Below, in pieces: positions 46,401 to 60,745 of a stretch of DNA of 64,000 bases. The notes under the pieces are model-generated. The model saw nothing but the letters and a program-made list of their open reading frames with translations, searched no databases and was not told the origin of the DNA. Every line of letters starts with the position of its first letter. Position 1 is the first letter of the stretch. The DNA is from Gentiana macrophylla (lineage: Eukaryota > Streptophyta > Magnoliopsida > Gentianales > Gentianaceae). Where the stretch lies: the NCBI GenBank assembly GCA_026214975.1, contig JAOBSW010000476.1, positions 52,363-116,362 of the forward strand. The letters are read 5' to 3'. Position numbers and translations under genes: made by a program.

Positions 46401-47900
46401 AGCTTGACAGAGTAAACCAAGTCAACCTGGATCAGGCCACTTGGGTTTGAGGCTAACCACTTCTCTGTCAGAATCAGAATGGTTTTCGCCACAACAACAA
46501 GTCAAGTGCACGAGAAAATCATGAAACTTTTCTCTCCAGACAACACTGACTCTTTGCTTCTTTTTCTTGTTTCTCAGATTCCGCTGAGGTATGCTAACAG
46601 GCTCAGGAGCATCGACAGAAGGATCTGCAAGGTTAGGGGTAATAATGTCATCATCCACTCCAAAGAATTCAAATGGAATCTCTTCACAAATAAACGACTC
46701 AACCGTTTCATTTCTCTTTTGAAAGTATAGTACTTCAGGCTTTTCCTTGGGTTGCCCAAAGTACTTCTTAATCCTGTGACCATTGACTTTGAGCGGTTGA
46801 TCGCCGTGCCCTTTCAAGCGTAATGGCTCCACCAGGATGAACATCAAGAATCTCAAAGGGGCTAGACCATCTAGATTTAAGCTTACCTGCAAAAAGATGG
46901 AGCCTGGTGTTATTCAGCAAAGCCATGTCTCCCACTTTGAATTCCCGATCTTTAATCTTAGCATCATGGAGTGCCTTCGTTCTTTCCTTACTAATTCTCG
47001 AATTCTCGTAGGCACGGAGTCGGAACTCATCGAGCTCGTTCAATTGCAATAATCTCTTTTCCCAACAAATTGGTTTGTCGAAATTGAAGAATTTAATAGC
47101 CCGATAAGCTCGTGCTCAAGCTCATTGGTAAATGGAAAGCTTTGCCATAAACCATTTGGAAGGTGTAGCGTACCCATAGGGGTCTTAAAGCAGCGATGCG
47201 ATAAGCCCAAAGTCGTCATCCAACTTTAGACTCGATTGGATCTATTGGAATTCACGATTTTCTCTAAAATCCGCTTAAGACTTACATTTGCTCACCTCGA
47301 CTTGGCCCTTTGGTTTGGGGTGGTATGGTGTACCAATTTTATGCTTGACACCATATCTCTCAAGAATTTTATCAGTGGTGCATTACGAAAATGCGAACCT
47401 TCATCAACGATAAGTGCTCTAGGACATGACCAAATCTAGTAAATATAGTCTTTTGCAAGAATTTCTTTACAACTTTGTGATCATTGGTTTGGGTGGCTAT
47501 GGCCTCTACCCACTTGGAAACATAGTCCACACAGACCAGAATATATTTGTTAGAGCATGAGGATGGGAATGGTCCCATAAAATCAATGCCCAGACGTCAA
47601 AAACTTCACATTCCAAGATAGGCCTCAAAGGCATCTCCATCCTATTACTTAGTCTCCTACTCGTTGGCATCTATCTGACCTTTGCAAAGGCTTGACATCT
47701 TTAAAAAAGTAGGCGGTAAAAACCGACTTGAAGGATTTTTGTGTTTGTCTTAGGTGCTCCGTAGTGCCCACCAGTGGGACCACTATGACATTGCTCGAGA
47801 ATATCAATTGTTCATGCTCCGAACGCACCTTCTAAGCAACCCATCTTGCGGACTTTAAGCAGATAAGGATCCTCCCATCACGAGATATTTTAAGTCATTT
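46401..47900 (-). pseudogene. Athila integrase
   Basis: On the minus strand, degenerate zinc-binding text near 47880-47600 (I-L-V-R-C-V) leads to [16 protein letters not shown] (about 47640-47590). The piece 47578-47372 has [20 protein letters not shown] with the first catalytic Asp. A stretch near 47340-47060 holds the rest of the core in broken frames. The C-terminal region 47049-46768 has LDEFRLRAYENSRISKERTK and LNNTRLHLFAGKLKSRWSSP, typical of the Athila integrase C-terminus. The ORF 46892-46422 continues with LKVNGHRIKKYFGQPKEKPE, the usual end. At least four frame breaks. Confidence 0.85.
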
Positions 47901-48049
47901 GAAAAATTTCTTCTTTTCACGATCGTCATTTCTTCTAAATGCCCACCTGCTAAGTAGTTTACGTAGTCGACATACCATGGCCTCCACAGTCTCTAGCTTC
48001 ATTAATTGCTCGGTTGGAAAATCAATGCCTATGTCCTTGGAAATTTTGC

Positions 48050-49432
48050 CACCCTCATTTACTAGGCGAGACGGTGATCGACCACAATATTTTCACTACC
48101 CTTCTTATCTTTGATCTCAGGTCAAACTCTTGCAAAATTAGAATCCATCCGAGTAACCTTGGTTTTGCATCTGCTTTGTCCATGAGGTAGCACAGGGCTG
48201 CATGGTCTGTCCAAACCACAACTTGAGACCCTAGAAGGTAACTTCTAAATTTGTCGATAGCAAAAACGACGGCTAAGAATTCTTTCTCAGTCGTGGTGTA
48301 ATTTCATTGAGCCGGGTTCAAGGTGCGGCTCGCATAGTAAATGGGTCTGAACTTTTTATCAATTCTCTGGCCTAAAACTGCACCAATTGCGTAGTTAGAG
48401 GCATCGCACATTAATTCAAAAGGCTTAGTCCAGTCAGGTGCGATTAAGATAGGGGCACTTATGAGCTTATCCTTTAGGAAATTGAAAGCTTCCTTGCATT
48501 TCTCATCAAACAAGAACTCAACATCATCTTTCAGAAGGTTTGATAAGGGCTTGGCGATGGTAGAAAAGTCCTGAATAAACCGCCTTTATAAGCCAACATG
48601 ACCTAGAAAACCTCGTACCTCTTTCACTGTTTTCGGGTACGCAATCTTTTCAATGGCCTCTACTTTAGCCTTATCAACCTGAATACCAGTGTTGGACACC
48701 TTGTGTCCCAGAACAATCCCTTCATCTACTAGAAAATGGCATTTCTCCCAGTTAAGCACTAAATTCTTTTCAACACAGCGTTGAAGTACCATATCTAGAT
48801 TTTCCAAAATCTCATCAAAGCTATCGCCATAGACTGAGAAGTCATCCATGAAGACTTCCATACATTTCTCCACAAGTCCATCAAAAATGGCCAACATGCA
48901 CCGTTGGAATGTTGCTGGTGCATTGCATAACCCGAAATGCATTCTGCGAAAAGCAAAAGTGCGATTGACACGTAAGCGTAGTCTTCTCACAGTCATTAGG
49001 GTCGATGTCTATCTGGAAGTAACCAGAATATCCATCGAGGAAACAATAATACTTATGACCACTCAGTCTTTCAAGAAGCTGGTCAATGAAAGGTAAGGGG
49101 AAATGGTCTTTGGCGGTGACTTCATTCAATCTGCGATAATCAATGCAGACCCTATAGTCAGTCACAAGGCGTAAAGCTACTTCTTCCCCCTTTTCATTTT
49201 TTTCCACGGTAATACCTCCCTTCTTTGGTACAACTTGGGTGGGGCTAACCCACTTACTGTCGGCTATTGCATAGATGATTCCCATATCTAACCATTTGAT
49301 GACTTCTTTCTTGACAACCTCCTGCATGTGCGGATTCAGCCTTCGCTGAGGTTGTCTGACTTTCTTAGCTCCTTCCTCCGTTCGGATTTTATGCATGCAC
49401 ACATCGGGGCTGATTCCTCGGATATCACCCAC
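48050..49432 (-). pseudogene. Athila reverse transcriptase and RNase H
   Basis: On the minus strand the 183-residue piece 49432-48881 begins MGDIRGISPDVCMHKI and includes KWVSPTQVVPKKGGIT, LVTDYRVCIDYRRLNEV and KYYCFLDGYSGYFQI with a catalytic Asp. A frameshift near 48935 passes to 48996-48586 (MHFGLCNAPATFQRCMLAIF, catalytic FMDD at 48852-48841, VRGFLGHVGL). RNase H follows in 48513-48304 (KPFELMCDASNYAIGAVLG, catalytic Asp at 48405-48403). Past a single stop at about 48303 it continues with [12 protein letters not shown] and W-T-D-H-A-A-L to about 48130. All key residues are readable. Confidence 0.9.
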
Positions 49433-50600
49433 TTGCCATCGAGCGAGGATGTTTTTTCAAGCACTTTTATCAGCAGTGCTTCTTGCTCAGGCTCGAGTTT
49501 TGAAGAGATGATCAAAGGTAACTTATCACCATCCTTAAGAAAAATGTACTTAAGGTGTTGCGAGAAGCGGTTTAAGCTCCAAGTCGGTAGGTGGTTGCTC
49601 AATCTTTGGATTTTAAAGGGCCACATTTTTCCTTATGGGCTTGAAGTGGTTGGTGAAGAATACCTCATCTTCCGAGGTATAACCCCACAAGTCTTGGATC
49701 ACATCATCCATAGGGATCATACACCTTCGATACCAGCTTTCTCCTTCATATGCTTGATCATCTTTCTCAACTCTTCTTCTTCTAGCTCCTCGCTGTTTGT
49801 TCCCAATCATCAACCTCCTAATGAGTAGTCTCTCCAGTAAATCCACTTCATCCCAACTACCTATCGGGGCTTCCTCTTCTACGAGGGTTAAAGTCTTCAC
49901 GATGCGGCTCTTTGAAATCATCGTTCATTGTTGGGAATATCCATGTTTCTTGTTCATTGACAGGCTCATTGTGAGCAAGTTGTGAAGACGACTTGTCAGT
50001 GACTACGGCCTGTCATGAAACAGAAGATGGTCCACAATCAGCTTGATCTTTAATGTTTATAGCTTGAAAACACCTATCTCTGTTAGCGCTACCGCTTCTT
50101 GAGTTGGCATCTTCTTCGTCCTCAAAAATTGCTTCATGAGCGAGATTTCTTCAATCAAGGTTTCCTCAGGACTTTTCCCTCGTGTGAAGGTAATGGATGT
50201 ATCATCGACTCTAAGTGTAATGTCGACCACTTACGAGGAAATCGATGAGGCGGCGAGAGGTGTCAAAAGGTCGGCCTAGAATTAGGGGCATCTCTTTGTC
50301 AGGTGGATAGTCTAAGATAACCCGATCGGTGGGAAACCAAATGTTCAACACGGAGAAGAACATTAGCAACACAACCGGTCTTTGGCTGGCTGGATCGGTC
50401 TACCATCGAAGAGAAATAGGGCGTTCCGCATTCTTTTATCTAAACCAAGCTTTTTGCAGGCGTTCAATGGCATCACATTTATGGAGGCCCTGAGTCGTAT
50501 AAGGCGTTTTGGAACATGTGGCCTTCAATCTCACAAGAGATTGAAGGTCTCCAGTCACCTCGCTTAGTAGCAACTTTTTGTGAAACCATAGAGCACTCTT
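49336..50600 (-). pseudogene. Athila protease and protease-to-RT linker
   Basis: On the minus strand the aspartic protease active-site triplet reads D-S-G at 50496-50488. It is followed, after a one-base slip, by I-N-V-M-P-L-N-A-C-K-K-L-G-L-D-K-R (50480-50430), the standard Athila protease phrase. Further on, F-P-T-D-R-V-I-L-D-Y and D-K-E-M-P-L-I-L-G-R-P-F (about 50340-50270) mark the flap region. The linker pieces 49921-49613 and 49626-49336 (KLEPEQEALLIKVLEKT) lead to RT. Frames are broken several times. Confidence 0.75.
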
Positions 50601-51025
50601 CTCTTAAAACTCTTACGCCATCCCTTGAATCTTCTTCTTGCTTCCACAAACTTCCTTAAGATACTTAGAGCACTTGGGCATTTCGGTCAATACCTCGGCT
50701 AGGGTATACTCACTTTGGTGTCTCTAAGCATCCTCACACTCCGTCATATTATCTCGTCATGGTGAGGTATTCTCTTTCTTCTTTGGTGGATAAGGAAGGG
50801 CTTTATCATTGTTCATGGCTTGATTTTTATGGCCGTCTTCCTTATCCTTCCATCGGACAAACTTTTCCTCCTCTTCTTTGTCGAAGGTACAACCACGACT
50901 TTTCCTCGATTCTCTATCGAATCATTTTCATCACCGAAGAATCTTTCATTAAGCTCCTCCTCCTTTGTTTCTTTTTTGGTATTTAGCCACGATTGCCCCT
51001 CATGAACTTATGGCGTCAGGAGGGG
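50601..51025 (-). other. Athila gag-protease linker, low coding signal
   Basis: About 425 bp between the end of the readable gag (51026) and the protease. On the minus strand it is rich in Glu/Lys codons (K-K-E-E-E-L-N-E-R-F-F-G near 50990-50930), as is usual for the charged linker of the family. No continuous frame. Confidence 0.5.
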
Positions 51026-52300
51026 CTACTCGTTTCCCGACATCTTTCCGGGTCCCGCCTGCTTACCACTTCTTAAAGTAACCTCATTCAGCTCTTCATT
51101 CCCATAATCCCATTGAGGTGTGATGGCAGTGCAAACATTGATATCTGCTTTAGGATTTCTTTCGGTATAACTTGGAAGTTTACCGTGGGGTCTGTTTGCT
51201 TGTTGATCTGCCATCTGACCAACCTGTCTCTCTATTGTCTTGACACTAGTAGCCAGGGTCTTCACCATGTCTACTAGCTCATCAAACTTATGTTGGGGAA
51301 CACAAGAGGTGGTTTGGTTATGATGTTGGTTTTGATTCCAACCACCTTGAGGTCTCTGGGAGTTAGGATTGTGAGATTGATTAACCACCCCGGGAGGTGG
51401 TCTTTGATAACTTGAGCTGAAGGAAGGTTTGGAATTTGATGGGCCAGGTGGTGCATTGGCTTGATTAAGATTGGGACGTTGAAATCCGGAATAATTCTGA
51501 CTCTGATTGAAGTTTCTGAAGGTTTGGTTATGATTCTCCATTAAGTTCACCTCCACATTCATCTCATTTCCCGCCTGCATTCAACTAGCTGCTTGCTCAT
51601 CATTTCCATTTGAGCAACTAACATCTTAGTCTCAGAATTGCTCGCAGCTGATTCCTTCTTATTAACATTGGTCTTCCTTGGAGTTGACCACATGTTATTC
51701 TTTGCTATAGTTTCAGCTACCATGTAAGCAGCGTCATCACCTCCCCTAGGAATGATCCATGAGCAGTCGAATCAAGGAAGTCTCTATTTGGTTGAGAGAC
51801 ACCTCTGTAGAATAACTCTAGTAGCTCATGTCTACTGTATCCATGGTTGGGGCACTTCCTCATCAACATATTTAGTCTCTCCCATGCTTTCCCCACACTC
51901 TCACCATCAAGTTGTTCAAATGTGGCTATTTCCCTTTTCATGTCCATGATTGTCCCAGGTGAGACAAACTTCAGAGCAAAGGCTCTTTTGACATCATTCT
52001 AGGTACGGAGAGAATGATGGGCTAAAGATTTGAACCAACGGTTTGCTTCACCCTTTAGAGCAAACGGAAAGAGTTTTAACTTGACAATCTCGGAATCAAC
52101 ACCAGGATAGTGGGCAGCCAGCGATTTGAGCGAAGGTGGACAAGAAGTCATGAGGATCTTCATCGTGATTGCCATGAAAAGAACTATTGCGGACCCGGTC
52201 CTACCACTCCATTTTTGGATCAAAGTTCTCTTGCCCCATATGCGGAAGGCGAATAGGTCTATGCCCTTCCGGGAAGTCTTGGTCAAGATAGGGAGCGAGG
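51026..52300 (-). pseudogene. Athila gag
   Basis: On the minus strand, 52286-51999 holds VDSEIVKLKLFPFALKGEAN and RWFKSLAHHSLRT, and 51947-51717 holds REIATFEQLDGESVGKAWER, LNMLMRKCPNHGYSRHELLE and FYRGVSQPNRDFLDSTA. Together these form the retrotransposon-gag (capsid) domain. 51580-51026 is the Asn/Gln/Pro-rich tail (NQSQNYSGFQRPNLNQ, HKFDELVDMVKTLATSVKTI, IERQVGQMADQQANRPHGKL, LNEVTLRSGKQ). The start is probably near 52460 (M-A-N-G-S-x-P-D-P-Q-A-Q-M-N-L, minus strand) with a frame break before 52286. No zinc knuckle is visible, as is common in Athila. Confidence 0.85.
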
Positions 52301-53139
52301 GAGCATAGGGGACTGATTTAATTGGTTTTATTTGGTTACGACAGGGCTGTTGAAATTGATTATTTATCGACTTGTTGATTCTGTTGTTGTTGTATTACTG
52401 CATCTGTTGAAGGATCAGATTCATTTGGGCTTGAGGATCTGGATTTGGAACCGTTAGCCATAATAATGCGGATTAAGGAAGAGCTTTCTCACGATAATAG
52501 ATCGCTCGGAGTTCGGGATTAAAGACAAGAGGTCCCTTCTTACTCTGGTTTGCATAAACCGGAAGAAGCGAAAAGGATGAAATCAACCTTAGGGTTGATG
52601 AGAGCGAATGTAGAGAAGATTAGAGGTTTAGAGGTTTAGAAAAGAGAAGAGAAAGAAGATTACGGAGGTGAGCGCTCGTTGAGTCCTTTGAACTAGCGTT
52701 CGGAAGACAAATTAGGCGGGGCAGGCGTTCGGTATGAGTGAGCGCTCGTTCGAAAGTTTTTATTAATTAATTTTTATTATTATTATTTTTATTTTTTATT
52801 CTTTTTATTTAGAAAAGATATAGAAAGCGAAGCAGGAAAAGAAACCTACCTATGAAAAACATAAAGCAGGAAAAACACTAAGGCGGTGAAAAAAAAGCGT
52901 CTTTGAAATCTTCTAGGGCTAAAATGGAAGGAAAACAGTGGATTTTGACCTCAAAAGCGGTGTCGAACGGCCTTAGGCGTTCACTATCATCGGCGTCGGG
53001 CGAGCTTTCCGATTGGGGTCTGCTGGCGCCAAGCGGACACTCGAGCGAAAGTTATGGCAAAAATCTGCCGACCACGAGAAAACTACACTATGAAGAATCC
53101 GACAACCGTTCACGACTCCCGGCAGCGGCGCCAAAAACT
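52301..53139 (-). other. Athila 5' leader with tRNA-Asp primer-binding site
   Basis: On the minus strand the primer-binding site TGGCGCCGCTGCCGGGAG (53133-53116) lies 6 bp after the LTR end. It complements the 3' end of plant tRNA-Asp (…CGGCAACGGCGCCA) with a change of TT to CT. The ~650-bp leader follows, with motifs related to GCGCTCGTT (52670-52755), up to the gag start near 52460. No ORF of note. Confidence 0.75.
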
Positions 53140-54751
53140 TGTTCGGTAAAAACTAGTTTTAAATTTATAAACGAAACACCCCAAGTATAAGGCTTGTAGT
53201 AAAGGGTGTTAGCGGGTAAATCTAAGGAGTCGAATGTTTATCGGATTAAGGTGTAATTATTATATAGATTATGTCACAATTTATTACTTAAAACTAAAGT
53301 GATGTTAATTATAAAAGCAGAAACTAATAACAATGGCTAAAATAGCGAGAAAATAGAAAAAACTCAATACTAGGCGGGCGTTCACTGCGGGTGGGCGGGC
53401 GTCCGATAACGTCTTTGGAAAAGAAATATCACGAAAACAACGATTAATAACTAAAGTTCTTAAGATAACTAATCGTAGGTAACACAATTAATCTGAGCGA
53501 ATTGGTTTATCAAATAATTAAAAAAAAGCGGCAAGCGGCGAGAATCCACCAATCAACCAAACAACCCCAACTAGATTGTGAGCTAAAGGTACGATTTTTA
53601 GTAATGATCAAATCACGAATTCGATTAAATCTCTTTAATCAATTTCTAGGGTTTCGTTTTCTTTCTCAAGCAAAACTAAACTAACATGCATAACATGATC
53701 ATGAGATTGTCTCCAAAACTCTACTCAATTAATCATAAACAATCTCTTGAATTATAATTAATTGCATCAATTGAAATAAATCACAACTAGAATCATATTC
53801 TCATATAAATTCAATCAGAAAATATAGTTCCATCGATCTCACGATTCAATAAAACATAAGCGATAAATCACAACATTCAATTGATGAAAAACCATAAATT
53901 TAACTCACTAAAGATGTAGCTAAATATCCTCTAGTTGGCGTAGTTGTTGATTGGTTTCCCCCGTTGTCCTACCGCGAATCGCTTAGCCAACAATCATGTT
54001 GATGATCAAGGCATTAGGATGGAAGAGTTCATCTTGAGTTTACTCTTTTGGATGTCGCGGCTGCTAGGGTATTGAATGAATGAATCATGCGTATGGTCTC
54101 ACAGGGTTTAATACTGCATTTGCTATTTATAGGATTTTAGGTCGGCTAGGGTTAAGTCGGCCTTGGACGCCCGTCCAACAAGGTAGACTCCCGTCCAATC
54201 TTCACAAAATTCATCGAGTCGGGCCGAGTCTTCTTGGACGTCCGTCCTATGCAAAAATGGACGCTCGTCTGCCGAAATTTTCACAACTCTGAATCAAATA
54301 TCTCCTCTTGGACGCCAGTCTGGAATAGTGGACACTCGTCCACCTGGGACCGTTCTTCCTTGAATCGAATAAGCCTTCTGGACGCCCGTCAGTGCTTTAA
54401 ACAGCCCGTCCATTGGGGCGGATGCAATGGGCGCTTGATTCGCCATGTGAACCTTCATGCCAATCTCAAACTTGCATCTTTCTCCTTCCTTTAATCTTCA
54501 ATCAAACACCGTTCTAGCTCCTTTCACAACACACAAGCATCCCTACAAGGCGATAGAAACGAGCAAAGTGTAAAGTCGTACATAAATAGATAAAAACCAC
54601 ATAAATAGCTCGATTTCCACACTTCAATAGATTCTAAACCCATTCTTCCAATTTATCCTTTTAGCAAGTGATTTTCTATAAAAAAACACTAAAACACGGA
54701 AGATATTGCTACGGAATAACTCGATATAAACCACAAAATTAGTCGTAAACA
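53140..54751 (-). repeat. 5' LTR of Athila-type element
   Basis: 1612 bp, matching 43383-45005. Differences are concentrated at CAG/CTG-like sites (for example aactctgaatc here against aactcgaatc at 44537). The GGACGCCCGTCC-like cluster is at 54164-54440. Confidence 0.9.
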
Positions 54752-56191
<1,440 letters not shown>

Positions 56192-57806
56192 TTCCTTCCC
56201 TCTTAAAAGGAGTTTCATCCTCAAAACTCGAGCATGCTCAAACTGTTGACCTTCCTTAGCACTCTCTCTTCAACACAAACCAAACCGAAGCTTCACTTGT
56301 TTCCCTCTGACAACAACAACCGATTCCGATCTTGTTAACCACTGAACCAACACACTACTGGTTCCCAAACCGCTCAAACCTCGTGCACTCAACCCAAAAC
56401 GGACCAACCACAACTCGAGTTACTGAAACTGCAGTAGCCACTCTTCTACTCTGTGCAACCATCACCGGAAGATACTTTCTTGTGTCTAAAATCCAAGTAG
56501 ACAAAATTCTTGGATAGCCGACCTATACCAAGAATCACCTTACCGTCCGTAGAATTCAAAGCGTAAATTTACTCTTGCCATGGTAGATTCCAGCGCAACT
56601 AGAAACTTGTAGTAACACCACTAGCAACCTTGATTACTCTATCCAAAGTCGTTGTTATCACCAAGGGATCCTTGAGGTTGTTCTTACGAACAACGAGGGT
56701 GGGGTACTGGTTACGAAACCGATCAACTCGTTCCAAGCGACTCACTTCTTGTCTTAAACCAAACCACTCGTTTCTTCTGAGCCCTAGAACAACAACACGT
56801 AGTATCTACCTACCAAGCGTCTAAGGTGAAATAAAGGCATCTATTCTTTCTTTATCAAAGGATTTAAAAGGTTTTGAGAAATTCAGGTGCATACCTAAGC
56901 CATGAACTAATTGATTTGCACAAAACAAACCGAACTAATTTTGAACAAGAGGCAAAGATAAAATCTTTAAGTTTATAAGTTCTACATATGATGCTTAAAA
57001 ATAAAAAATTTTGGAAAGACATAGGTCGGTCAAAATAATTCTCTTCGTCTACTGCTATATGCTGTTAAAAAATTTCAGGACTTCACAAACTGACTTTTGT
57101 TGCAGATTGTGCTCAAACCAAAATGAATTTGACACTTGGTTCCGAAACAAAAATTTTAGTGCAGGATGTTTTCTACAACATATCAAAAATTCAAGTCATT
57201 TGGAGGTGTTTATCTTATTCAAAACAGATTTATAAGTAAAGTACCGCCGCAGAATTTTCTGAACATGGTGCTCATCCTTGTCATGAAATTTATGAACAAT
57301 CAATTTGGCTGAGTTGATGTAAAGATAGAAGTTGTAGATAAGACAACTTTCTAAGTGGCTGAAAATTACGGATTTTTTTGGTATTTCAGAAATGATATCA
57401 CAAGGCATAGAAAGGTGAATAAAATCGTTTACTCGTTTTGCATAACACCAAGTTACAAAAAGAAATGATTAGGACCAAACGTGACAAATAAAAAAAATTT
57501 TGCATCCACCAAGAGAAAGAACATGTGAGTGAAGTCTGAAAGATCCAAAAGAAAGCGGAATTCTATTTAAGGATCCTAGAGGAGCGAACTCGAGGGAATC
57601 ACGTAGAGAGATGTGCTTAGAACTCAACCTAACCTTAAAGCAAGGAGACTCTTCACTTGGTCTAGTGCACTTAACCATGGTTTAAGGATTCTTAGTCTTA
57701 CGGATTTACCACAAAGATCAAGAGATCATAAATGTTCAACAAGGTCTAATGAAATCTTATCTTAGAGGAAAAAAGCCTAAAAGGCGCTTTGCTCACGATA
57801 CCAAGC
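56192..57806 (-). other. Interior of non-autonomous gypsy element
   Basis: 1.6 kb with no gag-pol domain in any frame. On the minus strand the primer-binding site (TTGGTATCGTGAGC, 57804-57791) follows the 5' LTR, and the 3' end has the gypsy phrase gttttgaggatgaaactcc before the polypurine tract. The short minus-strand ORF 57678-57469 (MVKCTRPSEESPCFKVRLSS) has no recognisable family. The region 56230-56830 is rich in aac/acc. I see nothing else. Confidence 0.65.
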
Positions 57807-59818
57807 TGTAAAGCCCGCTCCAGGATACCGAGTCCTTACCGGAAACAAAGCGCTCAAACACGTATAATATTAAATAAATCAATATTACACATAAGCATCT
57901 ACTACGTAAGTATCGAGTTTAGGAAAGCGGAGCTCAAAGACTCGAGAAAACACCATAAATGCTACTATGAAAAGAACTCAACATACTAAGGATAGAAATG
58001 TAACATTTATTACATTGGAAAACCAAATGAAATCTAAAATGTACGAAACCTTCAAAATAATAATAAAAGAGAATACAACGTTTCCCAAAGAACAGCGTAT
58101 CTAATGTAAATAAAAGAAAAATAGAATAAATAAGCGCTTCAACTCCGGAGTCCTCAAGCGTCGTCATCAAAGTGCGCCTCGAACTACTGGATCAACTATT
58201 TCATGTTCTCTCCCAAAACACATAGAAAAACAATGCATTTGAGGTAAGTACAAAGTACTCAATAAGAGGTAGAAGCTACAAATCAACTAAGGTTTATAAA
58301 CAAGTTTCATGATTAAATAAATTATCTTTCTGAGACCGACTCAATCTAAGGTTCACTTCATGTCCATCAACATGTAAGTGACTAGCTTTTCTAACTTAGC
58401 TTATCTTTGTTACATCGACATTCAAGGAACTACACATGGTCTTTGCCCGTCACGAGACATCTGGGTGCAAGGTGCTGGTGGGTCACCAATAGCCACGAGA
58501 TTGTCGATAGTATCGTGTTCGGTGAAGTCCCTATACACACGGTGCCTACAATAGCGATAAAGTTATCCATCCACAGTACCCTGTACTCTGGTGCCTCTAG
58601 AAAGGCCAACAAGTTTACTCGTTTTATCCAAAATCCACACATTCGATATAAACTTGTGCCTTACCAAGAATGACATGATGTTTAGTCTTTTAGCTACACA
58701 AGTATGTATTATTATCATTTATTAGCTAGCCACCTAAGTATTTTCAAGTAAGCTCCCTCACAAACTCAACTCTCTTTCTGAACCTCTGAGACACGGACAA
58801 GGCCTAGCAAATACCACAGACATTGATGAACTCTAGATCACCAAAGCACAAGCCACTTTCATGCCTTTCCATTGTCCCGGACTTCAACTCCATTTAAAGT
58901 CGTCGGTGGCGGAACCAAAGCATCGAGAACTCAATCGGGGCTTGTTCCTTTAATTAATGTTATTAGATCAAGGATTAACATTTAGGATTCATGTCACAAC
59001 TAAAATCATCTTTTTCATCAACAAAGAGGTCGGTCTGCGGCGACACCGGGTTGATCTTGCTTATGCACTAAGCCTATGTATATAAAAAGCGGAATTCTTG
59101 TAAATGCAGTGCGCTTGACACAGAACTCTGTGTCACAAAATTTCACATTACGGGCCTTGATTGCATCCGCTTTGGGAAGCTTGCATGCACCGCACCAACG
59201 CGGCAACTTCCTAAAACTCAGTTTTTGACCTCTAGTCGATCCTTAAACGTTCTCAAACTTGTCCAACATCATAATACTTAGAAAAAGGCATAAAAAACAC
59301 AACTCTTATCTATCATAACAACTATAGATTCTTAGGCAACATGAAGGTAGCAATTCTAGCATAATAATCATCTTAATCCTAACATAAACCCTAATAAACC
59401 GTAATCAACTTGTAGGAAGACCCTCTGCACAAGCGAATCAAAACACGATCTAACCTCTCTAAACCATAATTAATTTGTAGGAAGAGCCTCTTACCTTTTT
59501 AGCAAGCTATTCCCACCAAACCTTGACAAAGTCTAACTTTACGGAGTTGAAGCAGCGCCCTCTTCCACGAGATTCATTTGCTCTACTCGATCGAAAACCG
59601 TTAAGATCCGTCTTAGAGTCTGAAAGAAAAGCTATCGACCTTATTCCTCTTCTCACGCCATTCTCTCAGTGTAGGGAATTTACGATTTCTATTATGTTGT
59701 GGGAACTAATGGGATCTATTTTCTATAAATAGGCAAAAAAAATCCCAATAGTTAACCTAATCCATTATTTTCCTTAATTACCCTTATTATTAAAAATCAT
59801 AATTTCCCTAATATAGAT

Positions 59819-59890
<72 letters not shown>

Positions 59891-59996
59891 TTATTTATCA
59901 AAACATATATATACACATAAAATACTTTAATCGAAAATCATAATATACCATTTTCACAAAAGACACGTCATCCTTTTGAAAAATCGGGATATTATA
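57807..59996 (-). repeat. 5' LTR of gypsy element
   Basis: 2190 bp, TGTAAAGCCCGCTCC ... GGGATATTATA on the plus strand. Matches 42629-43382 plus 54752-56191 and, more distantly, 15081-17383. Shared blocks include aagaggtagaagct and gaccgactcaatctaaggttc. Confidence 0.85.
59812..59886. repeat. (TA)n microsatellite in gypsy 5' LTR
   Basis: About 75 bp of TA, homologous in position to 55990-56088. Confidence 0.95.
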
Positions 59997-60745
59997 GTTA
60001 AAAAGTGCCTTTGGGAAGATTTTCCCTTTAATACATACTTTGATATGTTGGGAAATCGGAAAGCGAGAAACAAGATGTTCTTTGAAGATTTCTGGTGATA
60101 GCGAGTGCTATCATTTTTCCATTTGGATAACCTTGAGTTGATTTGTGAAAATATACAGGTGACAAGGAAAAGTGATCAAGATGATATCCTAATTCAACCT
60201 GGCATCCTCAATCATTTTACTCAGAAAATCCCTGCTACTTACATACTTGTCCAATGGCACTTTCCTCACACAAATGGTTACAAGCTCAATACAGATGGAT
60301 CTTTTATTGGAAACCCAGGGATTGCTGGGGGGGTTCATTATTAGAAACCATTTTGGGCAAGTCATCAAAGCTGGTTATGAAGCATATGGATTTGATACAA
60401 ATATGCAGGCTAAAATCTCAGCTATGCTTTATGGTATCAACTTATGCATACAACTCCAGCTACATGATGTGATTAAACTGATTCTCAAGATGATTAAAGG
60501 CAGCTATCAAATACCTTGGAAATACCAGCAAGACATCGAGATCATACAACACCTTATCTCTGTCCACAACTTTCAGCTCCAGCATATATACAGAGAGGCT
60601 AATGCTCCAGCTGACTATCTTGCCAAAATTGCTAGCTCCACCCAGAATTCAAAGTTATGGATTGTATTCATCTTGATGATGCGCTTGGATTGCTTATTAA
60701 TAGAGATATTGCAAATACTAACTATCAGGATTAAAATCAGATGAT
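59997..60745 (+). pseudogene. LINE ORF2 RNase H domain
   Basis: LINE text resumes after the GTTAA duplication (K-C-L-W-E-D-F-P-F-N-T-Y-F-D-M-L-G). The RNase H domain begins near 60274 (YKLNTDGSFIGNPGIAGG, with the first catalytic Asp) and continues, after a slip in a run of G at 60328-60333, in 60247-60744 (FIIRNHFGQVIKAGYEAYGF, IYREANAPADYLAKIAS). The normal A-E-L motif reads A-K-I-S-A. The expected E-x-D-S reads as L-I-L-K, which a single-base shift would explain. This matches the plant L1 RNase H (RVT_3-like) domain, missing one or two catalytic residues as read. Confidence 0.85.

Larger units (their letters stand above)
43383..54751 (-). mobile_element. Athila-type Ty3/gypsy retrotransposon
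   Basis: An 11.4-kb element with two 1.6-kb LTRs (43383-45005, 53140-54751). On the minus strand: 5' LTR, a tRNA-Asp-type primer-binding site (TGGCGCCGCTGCCGGG), leader, gag, protease, RT, RNase H, integrase, a 1.4-kb 3' region, the polypurine tract AAGTGTGGGGGAGT and the 3' LTR. RT before integrase is gypsy order. The primer-binding site, the polypurine tract and phrases such as DYRVCIDYRRLNEVTAKDHF and EVFMDDFSVYG mark the Athila group. It sits in the gypsy LTR at 42629-56191. Flanks GGCGG and GCCAG are not identical, but fit one 5-bp duplication if the left has been misread at a CAG. Pol is fragmented by small indels. Confidence 0.9.
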